A DNA stretch of 64,000 nt from Pectinophora gossypiella (Eukaryota; Arthropoda; Insecta; Lepidoptera; Gelechiidae), in NCBI RefSeq assembly GCF_024362695.1, contig NC_065412.1, positions 4,029,992 to 4,093,991 on the forward strand, written 5' to 3'. The notes under the pieces are model-generated. The model searched no databases. It was not told the DNA's origin and saw only the letters and a program-made list of their open reading frames with translations. The translations under genes were made by a program, and so were the position numbers. Numbering within the stretch: position 1 is the stretch's first letter; each line of letters opens with the position of its first letter. Of the stretch, positions 1 to 10,137 are shown in pieces.

Positions 1-364
1 TATACAAAATCTCATTTCCATATTACACTTTTAATTATATTTTACGACGGGTAATGATATGTTTGTAACTAGAATTCTCTTATAGCCCGAAGGAAGGCAA
101 GAAAATTAAATAAATAATGAGGTAAAACAAAAGAGTCGGTACAAAGACTGGTATAATAAGAACTGATGCAAGCTTACATTGCAAACAAATTAGCTTTTCG
201 TTTTAATCCCTTTACAGAAAGACTTTACTTTTGCACTTTTTTTACAAAAATGAACTAAACAGTACTTAACTCTCTGCAGTCTTATCTAGTACCTAAATAT
301 TTTTAAAGCTGAGTCGCTTCAGGTGCATGCATAGGATTTTTGTTAATTGAATTTTAAAATTACC
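1..364. other. Unique AT-rich non-coding DNA
   Basis: I see no repeat, RNA gene or credible open frame here. It is ordinary AT-rich sequence with short A and T runs. Confidence 0.5.
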
Positions 365-430
365 CCTTCGGGTTGATTAAGGGAAAGCCTTGGCGTCAGC
401 TTATGTTGTTTATATTATGTTATGTTAAGG
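365..430 (+). repeat. LINE 3' tail fragment
   Basis: The stretch CTTCGGGTTGATTAAGGG, then a degenerate match to the 'gaggcctgtgcccagcag' module, then a run close to (TTATG)n, resembles the ends at 7385, 31585, 35427 and 45275. It is short and diverged. I infer an old 5'-truncated LINE insertion. Confidence 0.4.
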
Positions 431-1149
431 AGAAGCTGAACTATTGGTGATTATTGCTGTGCAGAATGTTCCTGTGATTAGCTGCCAGCAATAATTGAAT
501 ATCTCATTAATATTCCGATAATGTTGTCGGTATCTTCCAGCGTTTGTCCCGTTAGTTGACAAGGTTTATTTTCTATACATTCTTCACAATACCGGATGAA
601 AGCCTCAGTGCTTCCCTTAAGTGCAAGTAGTGAATGCCATCTGCAGTCAATTTACAATAAGTGAAGAAGGAGTGAGGGAAGACAGGTTTCTCGTCGCCAT
701 GGAGTAGGCATCATCAGCGACGTTGGTTATAGTTATGATCGCCTTATAGTGAAAACTTCGAATACGATTTTTATTCATTGGTTTACGCGGTTATTATTAT
801 AAATAAAACACATAATAACGGGTTATTACTGCGTTTAAATCAGAGATATGAGACTCCTGATATTTCGACACTGTTGCAAGTGCCATGATCAGGGGATGAC
901 TGATTTTTATTAACAAAACAGGCAAGCTAGACTCAATTCCGGTCAAATTTTGAAGTAACTATTTTTATCCAGAAACAAATTAATTAAAAAAATACATATT
1001 ACATATCGATGTTTTGTTGAAGAGAACCATATCTGAATGTGATTTTTCAAACTGGAACTTACGTGGTTTTCCCTATAAAGGGACGTTATGTGAAATATTT
1101 TTTATGTCACGGTCATGCGCCACTGACGCGTGCTGTCACTGAGCCAGTT
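431..1149. other. Unique non-coding DNA
   Basis: Nothing strong is visible. A segment near 850-905 (ATTTCGACACTGTTGCAAG) looks like a snippet I have seen repeated in Lepidoptera, but it has no second copy in this window, so I do not call it a repeat. Confidence 0.4.
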
Positions 1150-1235
1150 CAGGGACCTTGGATACATTGAGAACTAACTTGGCTCCCAGCCCAGACGCCT
1201 CCAACCCGCATCGGAACAGCCTAAACATAATACAT
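1150..1235 (+). repeat. Diverged LINE 3' fragment
   Basis: The phrase 'agacgcctccaacccgcat' followed by 'cggaacagc' matches the upstream part of the LINE tail that is better preserved at 35427-35560 (cgcctccaccgacccgcactggagcagc). The downstream part of the tail is missing. Confidence 0.4.
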
Positions 1236-1350
1236 TAACTTTAGGAATTGAGCTACGTGGACTTTTCTGAAATGCGTTTAGGGAAGGTCTAAGCAAAGTT
1301 TAAATAGAATGTATGTACATTTTTATGGGGAAATTAGGATTGCACGGTTG

Positions 1351-1687
1351 TTTCTTCTTCTTATCGTGTGGATTGTGAAGTGGAATACCAACCTCATCAA
1401 CCCTGGTGTCAGTGTTATTATTGAGTCGCCAAAGGCCACTGACATGACTTATGTAACGACTACATACTTACATCAGTAAGTAGTAACCGGGACCAACGGC
1501 TTAACGTGCTTTCCGAAACACGTATCGTCTTACTTTCGGACAATCAGGTGATCAGCCTGTAATGTCCTAAACAAACTAGGGATCACAAAGTAATTTTTGT
1601 GATATTTCCCCACCGGGATTCGAACCCAGGACCTTCAGATCGTGAGCCTAACGCTCAACCACTGGACCACGGAGGTTGCCGTTAAAG
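1351..1687 (-). mobile_element. tRNA-derived SINE, family A, near full length
   Basis: Read on the minus strand, the element starts with a tRNA-like head (CCTCCGTGGTCCAGTGGTT as A box, GGGTTCGAATCCCGG as B box). It then has a core containing the 'aaggcacgttaagccgttgg'-type module and a 3' part ending in CACACGATAAGAAG. Further copies lie at 3324, 4058, 5915 and 52446-52920. The head is an RNA polymerase III promoter remnant, not a tRNA gene: no complete cloverleaf is present. About 335 bp long. Confidence 0.85.
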
Positions 1688-2285
1688 ACCACGAGTAATA
1701 TGACAGATACGCGCAGCATTTGTAATAAAATGTTTACTGTAGCATACCTAGACTTAGACATATGACCCGAGACAATTGAATAAAACCATTTTCAGCTTTG
1801 ACGGAAGCCATTCCAAGAAAACCGGCCTATCGAAAAACCTATTCAAGATAGTGCAAAAGTCCATAGCACATACATTACGGCAACATAAATGGTCCATACG
1901 AAAAAATACCTTATTTACGTACCGAAAAGGTGTTGCATATTCCTTATCACCCTAACCCTCTTAAGTACCGTGATTTAACCTCAATCTTCACAATACACGG
2001 ACTCAACCCGGCGTCTATTCAATTTTTTCAGAGCAAATTGTAAATCTACTATATAGGTACGGTAAATGTGAGTGTGTCTGAGTGGGCCTACGTGTTCGTG
2101 CATATAAATGCGAATTCGATTTTCAGTTAGAGTTTTGCGCCTCACTGGAATGAGAGTTGTAAACTTTGTCATTTTATGAGGTGTGTGTACACATGTTCGT
2201 TACGCGTGAAAATGTAAAGCTTGCATTTTGTGGAATATGTGCACTTGTCTAGTTACATCTGTTATACTGGTATATACTTGCATAG
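1688..2285. other. Unique non-coding DNA
   Basis: No repeat match within the window and no credible gene. A 63-codon minus-strand frame at 1981-2172 has no recognisable protein character. Confidence 0.5.
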
Positions 2286-2287
2286 GG

Positions 2288-2618
2288 ATACGGGTGAAGA
2301 CCTCAACGGCTGCAGAGACGGAGATGGGAGCCATCGGTACGGCAATGCAGGTCAATTTACGCCGACGCGAGTCATATGGACTATAACCTGGCAGAGGGTA
2401 GCAGTACTCGTAACTGTCAGTACTATTCAGAGGCGAAGGACAGGAGTCCTAGCACGGGTTTGAAATAGACTACTGGGGGCCATCACACTCGCGTCAGACA
2501 AAGTACAGCGGAGCAGAAGGCAAGAGGGAAACCACTGCTCTATATTTCCCTAAAAAGTAGCATGGAGAATGCTACACCGACAAGAGCGTGGCTCTAAATT
2601 AATTAGTGATGATGATGT
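2288..2618 (+). mobile_element. Retrotransposon 3' segment ending in (GAT)n
   Basis: The right end (GCTACACCGACAAGAGCGTG, then GGCTCTAAATTAATTAGTGATGATGATG) is the end also seen, inverted, at 30284-30493 and 45733-45820. At 30.3 kb the same end encodes a LINE ORF2 C-terminus. Upstream (2290-2530) is a GC-richer body with 'gagcagaaggcaagagggaaaccactgc', which the 45.7 kb copy shares only near its right end. One base of the stop-codon context is missing relative to the 30.3 kb copy. I infer a LINE 3' end, or a SINE that borrowed that tail. The 80-codon frame at 2221-2463 is incidental. Confidence 0.6.
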
Positions 2619-3323
2619 AATATACTACTTTCAAGCTCCATCTGATCTACTTTAGAAGCATTATCTTATGTCACACTCACATTAGCTCGCGCTACGGCGT
2701 AGCAGCTACGAAAATGCTTTGTTTTACCGCTAACGACTGGTGTTTAGGTTATTATAAGACTGACTACGTAAAGTATTTAAGCATTGATTTAATTATTTTA
2801 ATAATAGTCTTTTAGAACAAAAAATATAACTTAGAATTATGAAAATGTAATAAAATAACAATTTAGTCAAAAAGACAATGCACAGAGGAGAGGTACAATA
2901 ATTCAAAAATACCTCATCGAAATCAAAAATCTTTACCCGTTATTCCGGTACACGTGAAAATTATTTTCCCTTTCGAATATCTCTAACAAAACAGCATAAT
3001 CCGTTCTCACTTAAGCGCAGCGGCAAAAACATCACAAACCCTTACCAATATCGAGCTAGCCACCTTTGAGCTACGTCCTGCTATGATTAATGTTATCCCA
3101 AAACTAAGAGGATATTAACTTTACGAACAGCCTGTATTTGGGCACAGTTGCGGTACAGTTTGCTTTGAAATATGAGGCGTGACGTGGTTTAGACAGCTCT
3201 TCATTACTTTGCGAGTACCTGAGAGCGTTTGTGTGCCAAGGAAGGGATTTTCAAAGCTATTTTATAGTGGTTATATTACATTATTAAGTTCCATGGGAAA
3301 TACGTTATACAAAAGTTTCTAAA
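2619..3323. other. Unique non-coding DNA
   Basis: No copy elsewhere in the window. A 13-bp palindrome GCTACGGCGTAGC lies near 2694. Nothing else stands out. Confidence 0.5.
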
Positions 3324-3510
3324 AGAACCGTCTGTGGTCCAATGGTCCGGAGGCACCAGGTTCAAATCTCGGCGACTTAATTACCAAAGTCATTTTGTGC
3401 TCCCTAGATTCGTTAGGATATTACAAGCTGATCACCCGATTTTCCGCAAGTAAGAGCCGTTCTTCGGAAGGCACGTTAAGCCGCTGGTTCCGGTTACTAC
3501 TTACTACCTA
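3324..3510 (+). mobile_element. tRNA-derived SINE, family A, cut off by a MITE
   Basis: The plus-strand head shows a degenerate A box (TGTGGTCCAATGGTCC) and B box (AGGTTCAAATCTCGG). It is followed by 'cttcggaaggcacgttaagc' and 'cggttactacttactac'. The copy stops exactly where the palindromic MITE begins at 3511. The 3' half of the SINE is not found on the far side of the MITE. Confidence 0.75.
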
Positions 3511-3742
3511 TACAGGGTGTTAGTGACATCGTAACGAATACTCAGGGGGATGATTCAGACCATGATTCTGAGTTAATATCAAGTGGAATTTTCCGTCGCA
3601 AAATTCATGATTTTTTTTTAGTTTTTCAAAATTATTTTCAGTTCCATACTTTTGCGACGGAAAATTCCACTTGATATCAACTCAGAATCATGGTCTCAAT
3701 CATCCCTCAAAGTTTTCGTTACGATGTCACTAACACCCTGTA
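3511..3742. mobile_element. Palindromic MITE, family P, copy 1
   Basis: Nearly the whole element is a long imperfect inverted repeat. It starts TACAGGGTGTTAGTGACATC and ends with the reverse complement, CTAACACCCTGTA. The arms share TCAAGTGGAATTTTCCGTCG and surround a short AT-rich centre near 3600-3650. TA flanks both ends (3509-3510 and 3743-3744), which fits a Tc1/mariner-type target duplication. No transposase is encoded. Other copies are at 4849, 5082 (partial), 7820 and 40097. Confidence 0.85.
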
Positions 3743-3786
3743 TACTGAGAAAGAAGTGGTGGGTTGCTTTAGAGTTTACACCTTAG

Positions 3787-3876
3787 GGCGTTTACAGACC
3801 AACGATGATGGTGTCGACGACGCAGTCGCCCCGTGTCATGACGTCATCGACACCATCGTACCTGGTCTGTAAGCGC
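3787..3876. repeat. 90-bp imperfect inverted repeat
   Basis: The left arm GCGTTTACAGACC plus GATGGTGTCGACGACG pairs with the right arm GTCATCGACACCATCG plus GGTCTGTAAGCGC. Arms are about 34 bp with few mismatches, separated by about 20 nt. It lies 44 bp right of MITE copy 1. It could be a minimal MITE or the stem of a fold-back element. No second copy is present here. Confidence 0.7.
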
Positions 3877-4057
3877 ACTTACTTGTACGCTTTATTTATT
3901 ACAAGCTATCCAAAGTGTATCTTCGATTTACAGTACCCGTCAATAGTTAATCGACCATTTGACGTGCCCTGCGATTGACGGGTGACTTCCAAATGAATGC
4001 CACTAAACGATGAATGAGTCATTGAGTGATTGATAAATTACATTTATTCTAAAAAAG
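3877..4057. other. Unique non-coding DNA
   Basis: Short AT-rich spacer with no repeat or gene signal. Confidence 0.4.
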
Positions 4058-4152
4058 TTCTTCTATCGTGTGGGTTGTGAGGTGGATTACCAACCCAATC
4101 AACCCTGGTGTCAGGGTTGTTATTGAGCCGCCAAAGTCTCCTGACATGGCTA
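4058..4152 (-). mobile_element. SINE family A, 3' end only
   Basis: The sequence 'cttctatcgtgtgggttgtg' and the following 'accaaccc...atcaaccctggtgtcagg' match the 3' third of family A on the minus strand. The tRNA head and core are absent, so this is a 5'-truncated insertion. Confidence 0.75.
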
Positions 4153-4848
4153 AGTGTAAGTTAAGTTGTTGTTGTGGTGTAAAAGTAGGTGTAATATGAA
4201 AAGGCATAAAGAAATAAATTTTGTACCAAATAGAAACATAGACTTTTGTAGAGTAGGTAAATCAGCTGACTTTTATAGAATCATACTGTAAGGATCCCAA
4301 TAAGGAAAATGCTGCAAGAATCCATCTCCTGATAGCCATCTATCACCAGGCTGGCATGAGTGATTGACCGATCATTCGATTACTGATCAATCATGGAAAT
4401 ACGGAGGGGAACAGACCTAACGTTGGTTTAGAAATAGAATACTGATTAAGAGCCAAAAAGTTAATAATTTCACCGTAAGCTTTGTTTCTTTGTATTCTTT
4501 TTCGTACACGTTTTTAATACTACATTCAATTATAATAAGCTTATTAAATGTAGAAAATTATTTCTTTCAGTAACATGTCCGACACTACACCCATGCTTGT
4601 AGTGCTAAAATGCCCAATTTAAACATGCCTTCGTTTCATCGGTTTCCTAATTCACTATTTTGTACCGAACTTCGGCTCGAACTCGGCCGCTTGTGGGGCT
4701 AAATTAGTGATTCACTATTAAAAACTTCTATTAAAGACACTGGATCTACGTAAATTGAATAATAAGAAGGCAGCAAATTATTTTCCTACGAGCAATACAA
4801 GTAATACTAATACCTAGGTAAGTTGTATCTTTACTTCTATTTTTAACC
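4153..4848. other. Unique non-coding DNA
   Basis: No supported feature. It is AT-rich, and no internal repeat above about 20 bp was noticed. Confidence 0.45.
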
Positions 4849-5070
4849 TACAGGGTGTTAGTAACATCGTAACGAATATTGAGGGGGATGATTCAGACTA
4901 TGATTCTGAGTTAATATCTAGTGGTATTTTCTAATGCAAAATTTATGATTTTGTTTTGTATTATTTTTTAATTATTTTCAATTCTATACTTTTGTGATGG
5001 AAAATTTCACTTGATATTAACTCTTAATAATGAGCTGAAGTTTTCATTTTGATGTCACTTACACCCCGTA
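4849..5070. mobile_element. Palindromic MITE, family P, copy 2
   Basis: Same left end (TACAGGGTGTTAGTAACATC) and a mutated right end (ATGTCACTTACACCCCGTA). The arms are more diverged than in copies 1 and 4: the right arm reads GATGGAAAATTTCACTTGAT where copy 1 has GACGGAAAATTCCACTTGAT. This points to an older insertion. Confidence 0.8.
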
Positions 5071-5081
5071 TAAGTACGTAC

Positions 5082-5158
5082 AGGTGTTAGTGACACCGGT
5101 GTTAGTATCGAATACTGTGGGGGCTGATTCAGACCATGATTCTGAGTTGATTATCTTC
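5082..5158. mobile_element. Palindromic MITE, family P, left-arm fragment
   Basis: CAGGTGTTAGTGACACCGG, then GGGGGCTGATTCAGACC and ATGATTCTGAGTTGAT, match the left arm of family P. It starts 12 bp after copy 2 ends, and no matching right arm follows. Confidence 0.65.
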
Positions 5159-5285
5159 ATCTTTCCACTCCTCCAGATTATTGGCCAATTGTTACCAATC
5201 TGTTCGACAGGCATCAAGATCGTCACGGCATCTTTTTCGGGGTCTACCTCATTTCTGATATCCATCCTGAGGAAAGACACTTAGT
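5159..5285 (-). other. Open segment joined to a MITE arm, origin unknown
   Basis: Read on the minus strand from 5280 it encodes MSFLRMDIRNEVDPEKDAVT and continues for about 25 more residues with balanced, protein-like composition before entering the MITE arm. It is open on the plus strand too (5084-5284). I do not recognise the peptide. It may be a piece of an autonomous family P element, a captured gene fragment, or chance. Confidence 0.25.
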
Positions 5286-5914
5286 GACAATATTCCTCGC
5301 TCTTGGTTCATGTGTCTTACACAAGACTCACTCACATGTACTTCTAATAGACAAAAAGGTGAAATACCCACAAAACGGTTATAATAGAAAAAGTGATAAA
5401 ATCCACACACATAATCTCTTTTGTCCACAAAAAGATTTACAATGGCAATCCAACTCTCAAACCAGTAAGTAGGCTTTACAAAAGATTTTATTAATCACAT
5501 GTAATTTTTTACAAAACCCAACCGTTTTGTGTGTAAATATAAATGGCATTGTACATAACAGAAACCCTGAAATTATATTACATGACAGCTTGTAACAAGC
5601 CCAGGATTATGTGGAGCCGACTAAAGCTCAGGTGGTAATGCTTGCATTAATTAATGGAAGATAAGATGAGTCGACTGACACTTCCGTGGTTATAAGCTTT
5701 CACTGCTTAGTTACTTGTCATCAAGGTAATGTACACCTATTAGGTTTATGATAGGCTGTGCCATCATCGTCATTATAATCATTTTGACTGTCGTAACTAT
5801 TTACAAATAAACAGCAGAGGTAGAAAATAAAAGCTCATGATGATACGGTTTGTATGTTTACCTGAACATTGGACATTTAGTAATAAGTTGTTTATTTTTT
5901 TTCAAATCGATCTT
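5286..5914. other. Unique non-coding DNA
   Basis: No repeat with a second copy in this window and no credible gene. The 62-codon frame at 5284-5472 looks like chance. Confidence 0.4.
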
Positions 5915-6236
5915 CTCTTGTTTGAGTTGTGAGGTAGAATACCAACCTAATCAACCCATCACGGTTATTATTGTGCCACCAAAGGCCCCAGACATGGCTC
6001 ATGTAACGAGTGCTTACTTACATCAGTTAGTAGTAACCGGGACCAACGGCTTAACGTGCCTTCCGAAGCGTACGGATCACCTTACTTTCGGACAATCAGG
6101 TGATCAGTCTGTAATGTCCTGACCAAACTAGGGATCGAATTGAATTGTGTGATATGTCCCCACTGGAATTCGAACTTTGGACCTCCGGATCGTGAACGCA
6201 ATGCTCAACTACTGGACTACAGAGGCCGATGACCGT
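5915..6236 (-). mobile_element. tRNA-derived SINE, family A
   Basis: Minus-strand head with A box TGTAGTCCAGTAGTTG and a B box weakened to AGTTCGAATTCC. The core carries 'ttaacgtgccttccgaagc' on the plus strand, and the 3' end lies near 5915. It is more mutated than the 52.5 kb copy, and a short insertion interrupts the core near 6133-6150. The plus-strand frame at 5850-6122 lies inside it and is not a gene. Confidence 0.8.
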
Positions 6237-6698
6237 TTTCAAATAGGTATGTTAAAGCGACATGCTGCTAAAACCTTTAAACGTGACCATACCATCTAGT
6301 ATCGGATTGACCTACTCTGTGCCTGGACTTAAGCTACCACTTTACCAGCACTGGACCACCAGTTTTCTTTTCGGATTATCGCGTTCAGCGTAGTAGTTAG
6401 GTTTAAAAGCTTCTTTAGATGGATTAATGGTAGGTATTTTAAAGAAGTTCTATTTAATATTTTAGTTATTTTATTAATGTTCTTTATTCAAATTGGGCTT
6501 GCGTTTAACCAGGTGATGGTTACGATGCCGTTTAAGCTAGGTTCTGTTTGCGTAGCAAATATCTATTTACTATACCGATGAAAACTTCAAGATTATAGTG
6601 ATTGGTAATTTAAGATGCGACAGGCTCTTCCAGACATTCGATGTGTTGTTTGTATTGGGTTGTGTTGTAGTGTATTGTATTGTATTTTATTCTGTGTA
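6237..6698. other. Unique non-coding DNA
   Basis: Nothing supported apart from a low-complexity TGTATTGTATTGTATT run near 6668-6690. Confidence 0.4.
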
Positions 6699-6812
6699 CG
6701 GTTCAAAATTGGCTTGTACAGCCATGAAAAAAAGTACATGACCCTGCGACAATGCTGGTCATGATTCGTCTGAAACAGAAGTATCAGGCCTATGATGATG
6801 ATGATGAATGTA
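6699..6812 (+). repeat. Probable LINE 3' end with (ATG)n tail
   Basis: A moderately GC-rich 90-bp block ends in CCTATGATGATGATGATGAA, the same kind of trinucleotide tail as the retrotransposon ends at 2618, 30284 and 45733. The body itself has no second copy here. I infer a different LINE family with a similar tail. Confidence 0.4.
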
Positions 6813-7384
6813 TGCAACGACGTTATTTATAAAAATGTATATATTTCAAGTATTATAAAACACATAAAACCTATCTGTAAACAAGGTTAGTCCATTCATC
6901 ATCTTTATAAACTGCGCTCTACATTGAATGAAGCCTACTCTGACCTTTATGTTTACCACCCCCACAAATACCTCTAGAATAGCCCATGTTCATGCCAAAA
7001 ATACACACAGCTTCTCGCAATTTACTACTAACACATTTTCCAGCACGTTTGCGGGTTTTCTATGTCGGGAACAAAACAGACCGCGGTGAAAATTGAAAAA
7101 AAAAGAAGCAGTTATGGCGTAGCAAGCGAGTCTCAGTAATGAAATGCTTGCAGAGGTCATTGCGAACACAATGTTCATAGTCGGTGGACGTGTCCGGGCA
7201 AAATCCAGCCGGAGATAGTTGGAGGACTTTATAAAAACGTTCCGATAATGTCTTGGAGAGTTGAATTTTTATTACGGATGAAAATACGTCGATCTTAGGT
7301 GTTTATTATTAGTTTTTCACGGAACATGTCTTGCATTGACAAGTACTGGGTGCATATTTGTTTGTGTGAATTTAAGTTCCTGGA
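6813..7384. other. Unique non-coding DNA
   Basis: No repeat copy or credible gene was found. Confidence 0.4.
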
Positions 7385-7500
7385 CTACTAGCTCAATCAA
7401 CCCCAACTCCTGGTGGAGTATGTTCCATACCCGATCCAGTTGATTGAGGGGAGACTTGTGCCCAGCAGTGGGACAAGGCTGGTTTTGTTTTGTGTGTAAT
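7385..7500 (+). repeat. LINE 3' tail (CCCAGCAGTGGGAC type)
   Basis: 'ctggtggagtatgttccata' and 'gttgattgaggggagacttg', then TGCCCAGCAGTGGGACAAGG, match the tails at 31585, 35427 and 45275. This is a 3' terminal module of a non-LTR element, inserted 5'-truncated. Confidence 0.65.
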
Positions 7501-7599
7501 AAATTTATGGTATTTCATTCTATCTGGTTCTGATTTATTTACTTGTGTTTATTTATATTTATATGTATATGTACGTTTACTTTATTTCTACACTTTGTG

Positions 7600-7742
7600 A
7601 CTTCTCTCTTATATTGAAATCTCACACCATGCGGGATTGGCTGGAATAGCCCTCACTTTTAGATACAAGTCCACCTTTTGTACCTATTTTTAATTTTGTT
7701 TTTGTTGGGATTACGGGCGTGAGTTTATGTATGTCTGTATGT
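7600..7742 (+). repeat. LINE 3' tail with GCGTGAGTTTATGTATG end
   Basis: AAATCTCACACCATGCGGGA and 'aagtccaccttttgtaccta' recur at 45895-45995. The end GATTACGGGCGTGAGTTTAT, then GTATGTCTGTATG, recurs at 23880 and, inverted, at 54235. It is a truncated non-LTR 3' end. Confidence 0.6.
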
Positions 7743-7779
7743 TTTATTTTTTTACAAAATATTATAATTACCTTTACGA

Positions 7780-7815
7780 TTGAATGATGGGAGTTCGGTG
7801 CCCAGCAGTAGGAAA
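7780..7815 (+). repeat. LINE tail scrap next to a MITE
   Basis: GGTGCCCAGCAGTAGGAAAT matches the core of the CCCAGCAGTGGG tail. MITE copy 3 begins a few bases downstream, so the MITE may have landed in an older LINE tail. Confidence 0.45.
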
Positions 7816-7819
7816 TATA

Positions 7820-7992
7820 TTCAGGGTGTTAGTGACATCGAAACGAATACTTTGAGGGATAATTCAGATCATGATTCTGAGTTGATATCAAGTGGAATTT
7901 TCCGTCGCAAAGAAACAAAAAAAATCATGATTTTTTCCACATAAAATCATCCCCCTCAGTATTCGTTACAGTGCCACTAACACCATCTATAG
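7820..7992. mobile_element. Palindromic MITE, family P, copy 3, internally deleted
   Basis: The left arm from CAGGGTGTTAGTGACATCG through AAGTGGAATTTTCCGTCGC is intact. The right arm keeps only its outer part (ATCATCCCCCTCAGTATTCG to CACTAACACCATCTA); the inner GACGGAAAATTCC segment is deleted. About 170 bp against about 230 bp for copies 1 and 4. Confidence 0.75.
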
Positions 7993-8459
7993 GCAGCTTA
8001 ATCATGTATAATATTGGAATACTTATATATGTACATATATATTGCTATCTGTAGGTAGCAAAATAATATTCATCAACAATTAGACAAATCGTTGCCACTT
8101 CTCATATTAGTCCAAAGATGAAACATTGTAGTATGGAAGTAGTTCTACCTTCATAGAAAATCTGACAATCATAATATAGTAATCTCACCGTCAATAGTTC
8201 CTTGGGTTTCTCGTTTCATACCATTTATCTCGGTTCATTAACTAACGACGGATCGAGTTCCACCAGGTCTGTAGCAGTTTGTTCGTAGAAAAGATTCGAG
8301 AATAAAATTCTTATCTTATCTACATAGGAAGCAAACTTTTTTCGGTTCTGATTAGGCTCGGAGAGAGGTCCGAATAAATAATCCAAAGATGAATTCAAAA
8401 ACAATTTCGGAATTATTGGTTTAGGCCCGTGCTGAATTCAAAGCTGCGGCATAGAATAA
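7993..8459. other. Unique non-coding DNA
   Basis: No repeat copy or gene seen. A TATATATGTACATATATATT run lies near 8024. Confidence 0.45.
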
Positions 8460-8622
8460 GGAATAATACTACGTACACAACGGCAATCCCCTCCCCTCCT
8501 TTCCCCTCGGACATAGTTTAGTCTTCAATTGTGTGGCGGCAGACGTCACACACACAGATGCTCGTCAAACGAGGTTGTATGGATCCGGGGTGTGTACTAG
8601 ACTACAACTACTCTCACTTTAT
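8460..8622 (-). repeat. Dispersed family X, partial copy
   Basis: TTAGTCTTCAATTGTGTGGC and GCAGACGTCACACACACAGA, then GGATCCGGGGTGTGTACT, match in order the reverse complement of the more complete copy at 56466-56825 and run parallel to the copy at 35995. Ends are not clear. Confidence 0.6.
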
Positions 8623-9394
8623 GTTAATATCTTATCTATTTTATTTGATACACGTATACTAACATCTTCTATCACCCTTACTTCGATCTAAATTCTTTAG
8701 ACCAAAAAGTGACATCTCCAAAAAACAATTCGTAGGTTTCCCTTTTCTACTTTACCAGGAAGTCACTCTACTTAAACTTTCTGTAGCATTAATCAGCATT
8801 TCGCGCGTGTTAAATTTCCTTTTGTAAAATACAAAATGCGTCCAAAATGACCCTGCCTAAGTACTAATGTTTGTAAAATGTTCTACATCGTCCCTCAACT
8901 ATTTCATAGAGACCTTTAGCCTCTAATGTACTGTGTTCCATTAGGCTGTAGTAATTTGGTCAACTTTGTTCATTAACACGTACACACACGCGGAGGGCCG
9001 CTAATGACTCGAAAGTTATATTTTGTCGTTGCTTTAAAGTCTTCATAGTAGGTATTATTTAAAAAAAAAAATGTTTGTTCCTGAATAATGCCTATACCAC
9101 CTGCCAATACACCAATATATAGACCCACATAATTGTACATTAAGGATACCTACAGTCAAAATAAATTCTAGCTAATAAGTATCGACAATATTTTTATACA
9201 ATAATAGTAAAAATAGTTTAAAAATTGAAACCCGACTATTGAAAAATCACGTTGTAAATAATATGCAAATAAATACCTAACGATCGAACACATTTATAAC
9301 CGTCCTTTTCGATTCTCTGCAGTCGGGTAAAAAGATAGAAAAAAGATTAGTAATCTGTCATCATACATTTCATCAATATTTAGCCATCCAACAA
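8623..9394. other. Unique non-coding DNA
   Basis: AT-rich with A/T runs. No repeat copy or credible gene. Confidence 0.45.
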
Positions 9395-9560
9395 CAATAA
9401 TAAATATACTTTATTGAGCACTCAGGACACATAGCAAAGAAACAAGCAAATATGATAACGGCAACAGACCGCCTTATTGCTAAAGCAGCAATTTCATCCA
9501 ACCACCCTTACTACCACCACCCCACCGACGTGGCTTTTCTCACCCCTATAGTAATCTCAC
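9395..9560 (-). repeat. LINE 3' end remnant, antisense
   Basis: ATAATAAATATACTTTATTG followed by 'gaccgccttattgctaaagc' parallels the copy at 44934-45070 (ACTTTATTGCACC ... CTTATCGCTTAAAGCG). TTTATT read backwards is the element's polyadenylation-type AATAAA. Diverged. Confidence 0.45.
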
Positions 9561-9883
9561 GCGTGATTTACTTATATATGTAAATATATATATAAGATCA
9601 ATAGTAAGTTTATCAATCATACATATCGCTCAGGTTGCTTTAGGTATAGATATACAATCGCTAGAATCAACAAGTTAATATTTGATTGATTACTATATGC
9701 TTTGCTGTTTTGCTTTGGCTGAACTACGGAATATTGTACAACAAATATGCTAATTGTAAACAAGGTTAGTTTATGTGATAAACATTTTCGACGAGCTTTA
9801 TCATATTATTAGTGATTGATGGTGGACAATGTAGACAGTTTACGGGGCACTTATGTAGTACATAATAGAGGTTAATATCACTC
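9561..9883. other. Unique non-coding DNA left of the inverted-repeat island
   Basis: No repeat match. It contains a short ATATATGTAAATATATATAT run near 9575. Confidence 0.4.
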
Positions 9884-9929
9884 AGTAACTGATACGAGCA
9901 AATAAACCTTGTGGAAATTCGACAAGGTT
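9884..9929 (+). repeat. Left arm of exact 46-bp inverted repeat
   Basis: This 46-bp sequence (begins AGTAACTGATACGAGC, ends AATTCGACAAGGTT) recurs as an exact reverse complement at 12803-12848, 2.9 kb away. Its inner part is itself a hairpin: AACCTTGT, nine bases, ACAAGGTT. This suggests terminal inverted repeats of one large element, or two opposite copies of a short element. Confidence 0.85.
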
Positions 9930-10107
9930 ATATATGTCACCGTAAAATTGTAAATAACGTTAGATTATAATCTATCGATTTGAATCTCGCGAGATTGTGA
10001 ACTGTCGAATAATTATGAATCGTATCATATTGCTTACAATTTAACGTATTATTTTTCGGTAGATTATAATCTAACGTTATTTACAATTTTACGGTGACAT
10101 ATATATA
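9929..10107. mobile_element. MITE with about 46-bp terminal inverted repeats
   Basis: The left arm begins TATATATGTCACCGTAAAAT and ends with TAGATTATAATCTA (9961-9974). The right arm, 10060-10107, is its reverse complement to within a couple of bases. TAGATTATAATCTA is a perfect 14-bp palindrome and so appears twice. The centre is unrelated AT-rich DNA with TCTCGCGAGA near 9986. There is no coding capacity. It abuts the left 46-bp arm directly. Confidence 0.85.
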
Positions 10108-10137
10108 CCATGCTGATAGCTTTCATCAAAGAAAAAA

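Noticed and set aside
1610..1687. tRNA gene suggested by A and B boxes (also near 3330, 6170, 52750, 51320 and 62772)
   Set aside because: Each is the head of a SINE with retrotransposon body attached; acceptor stems do not close.
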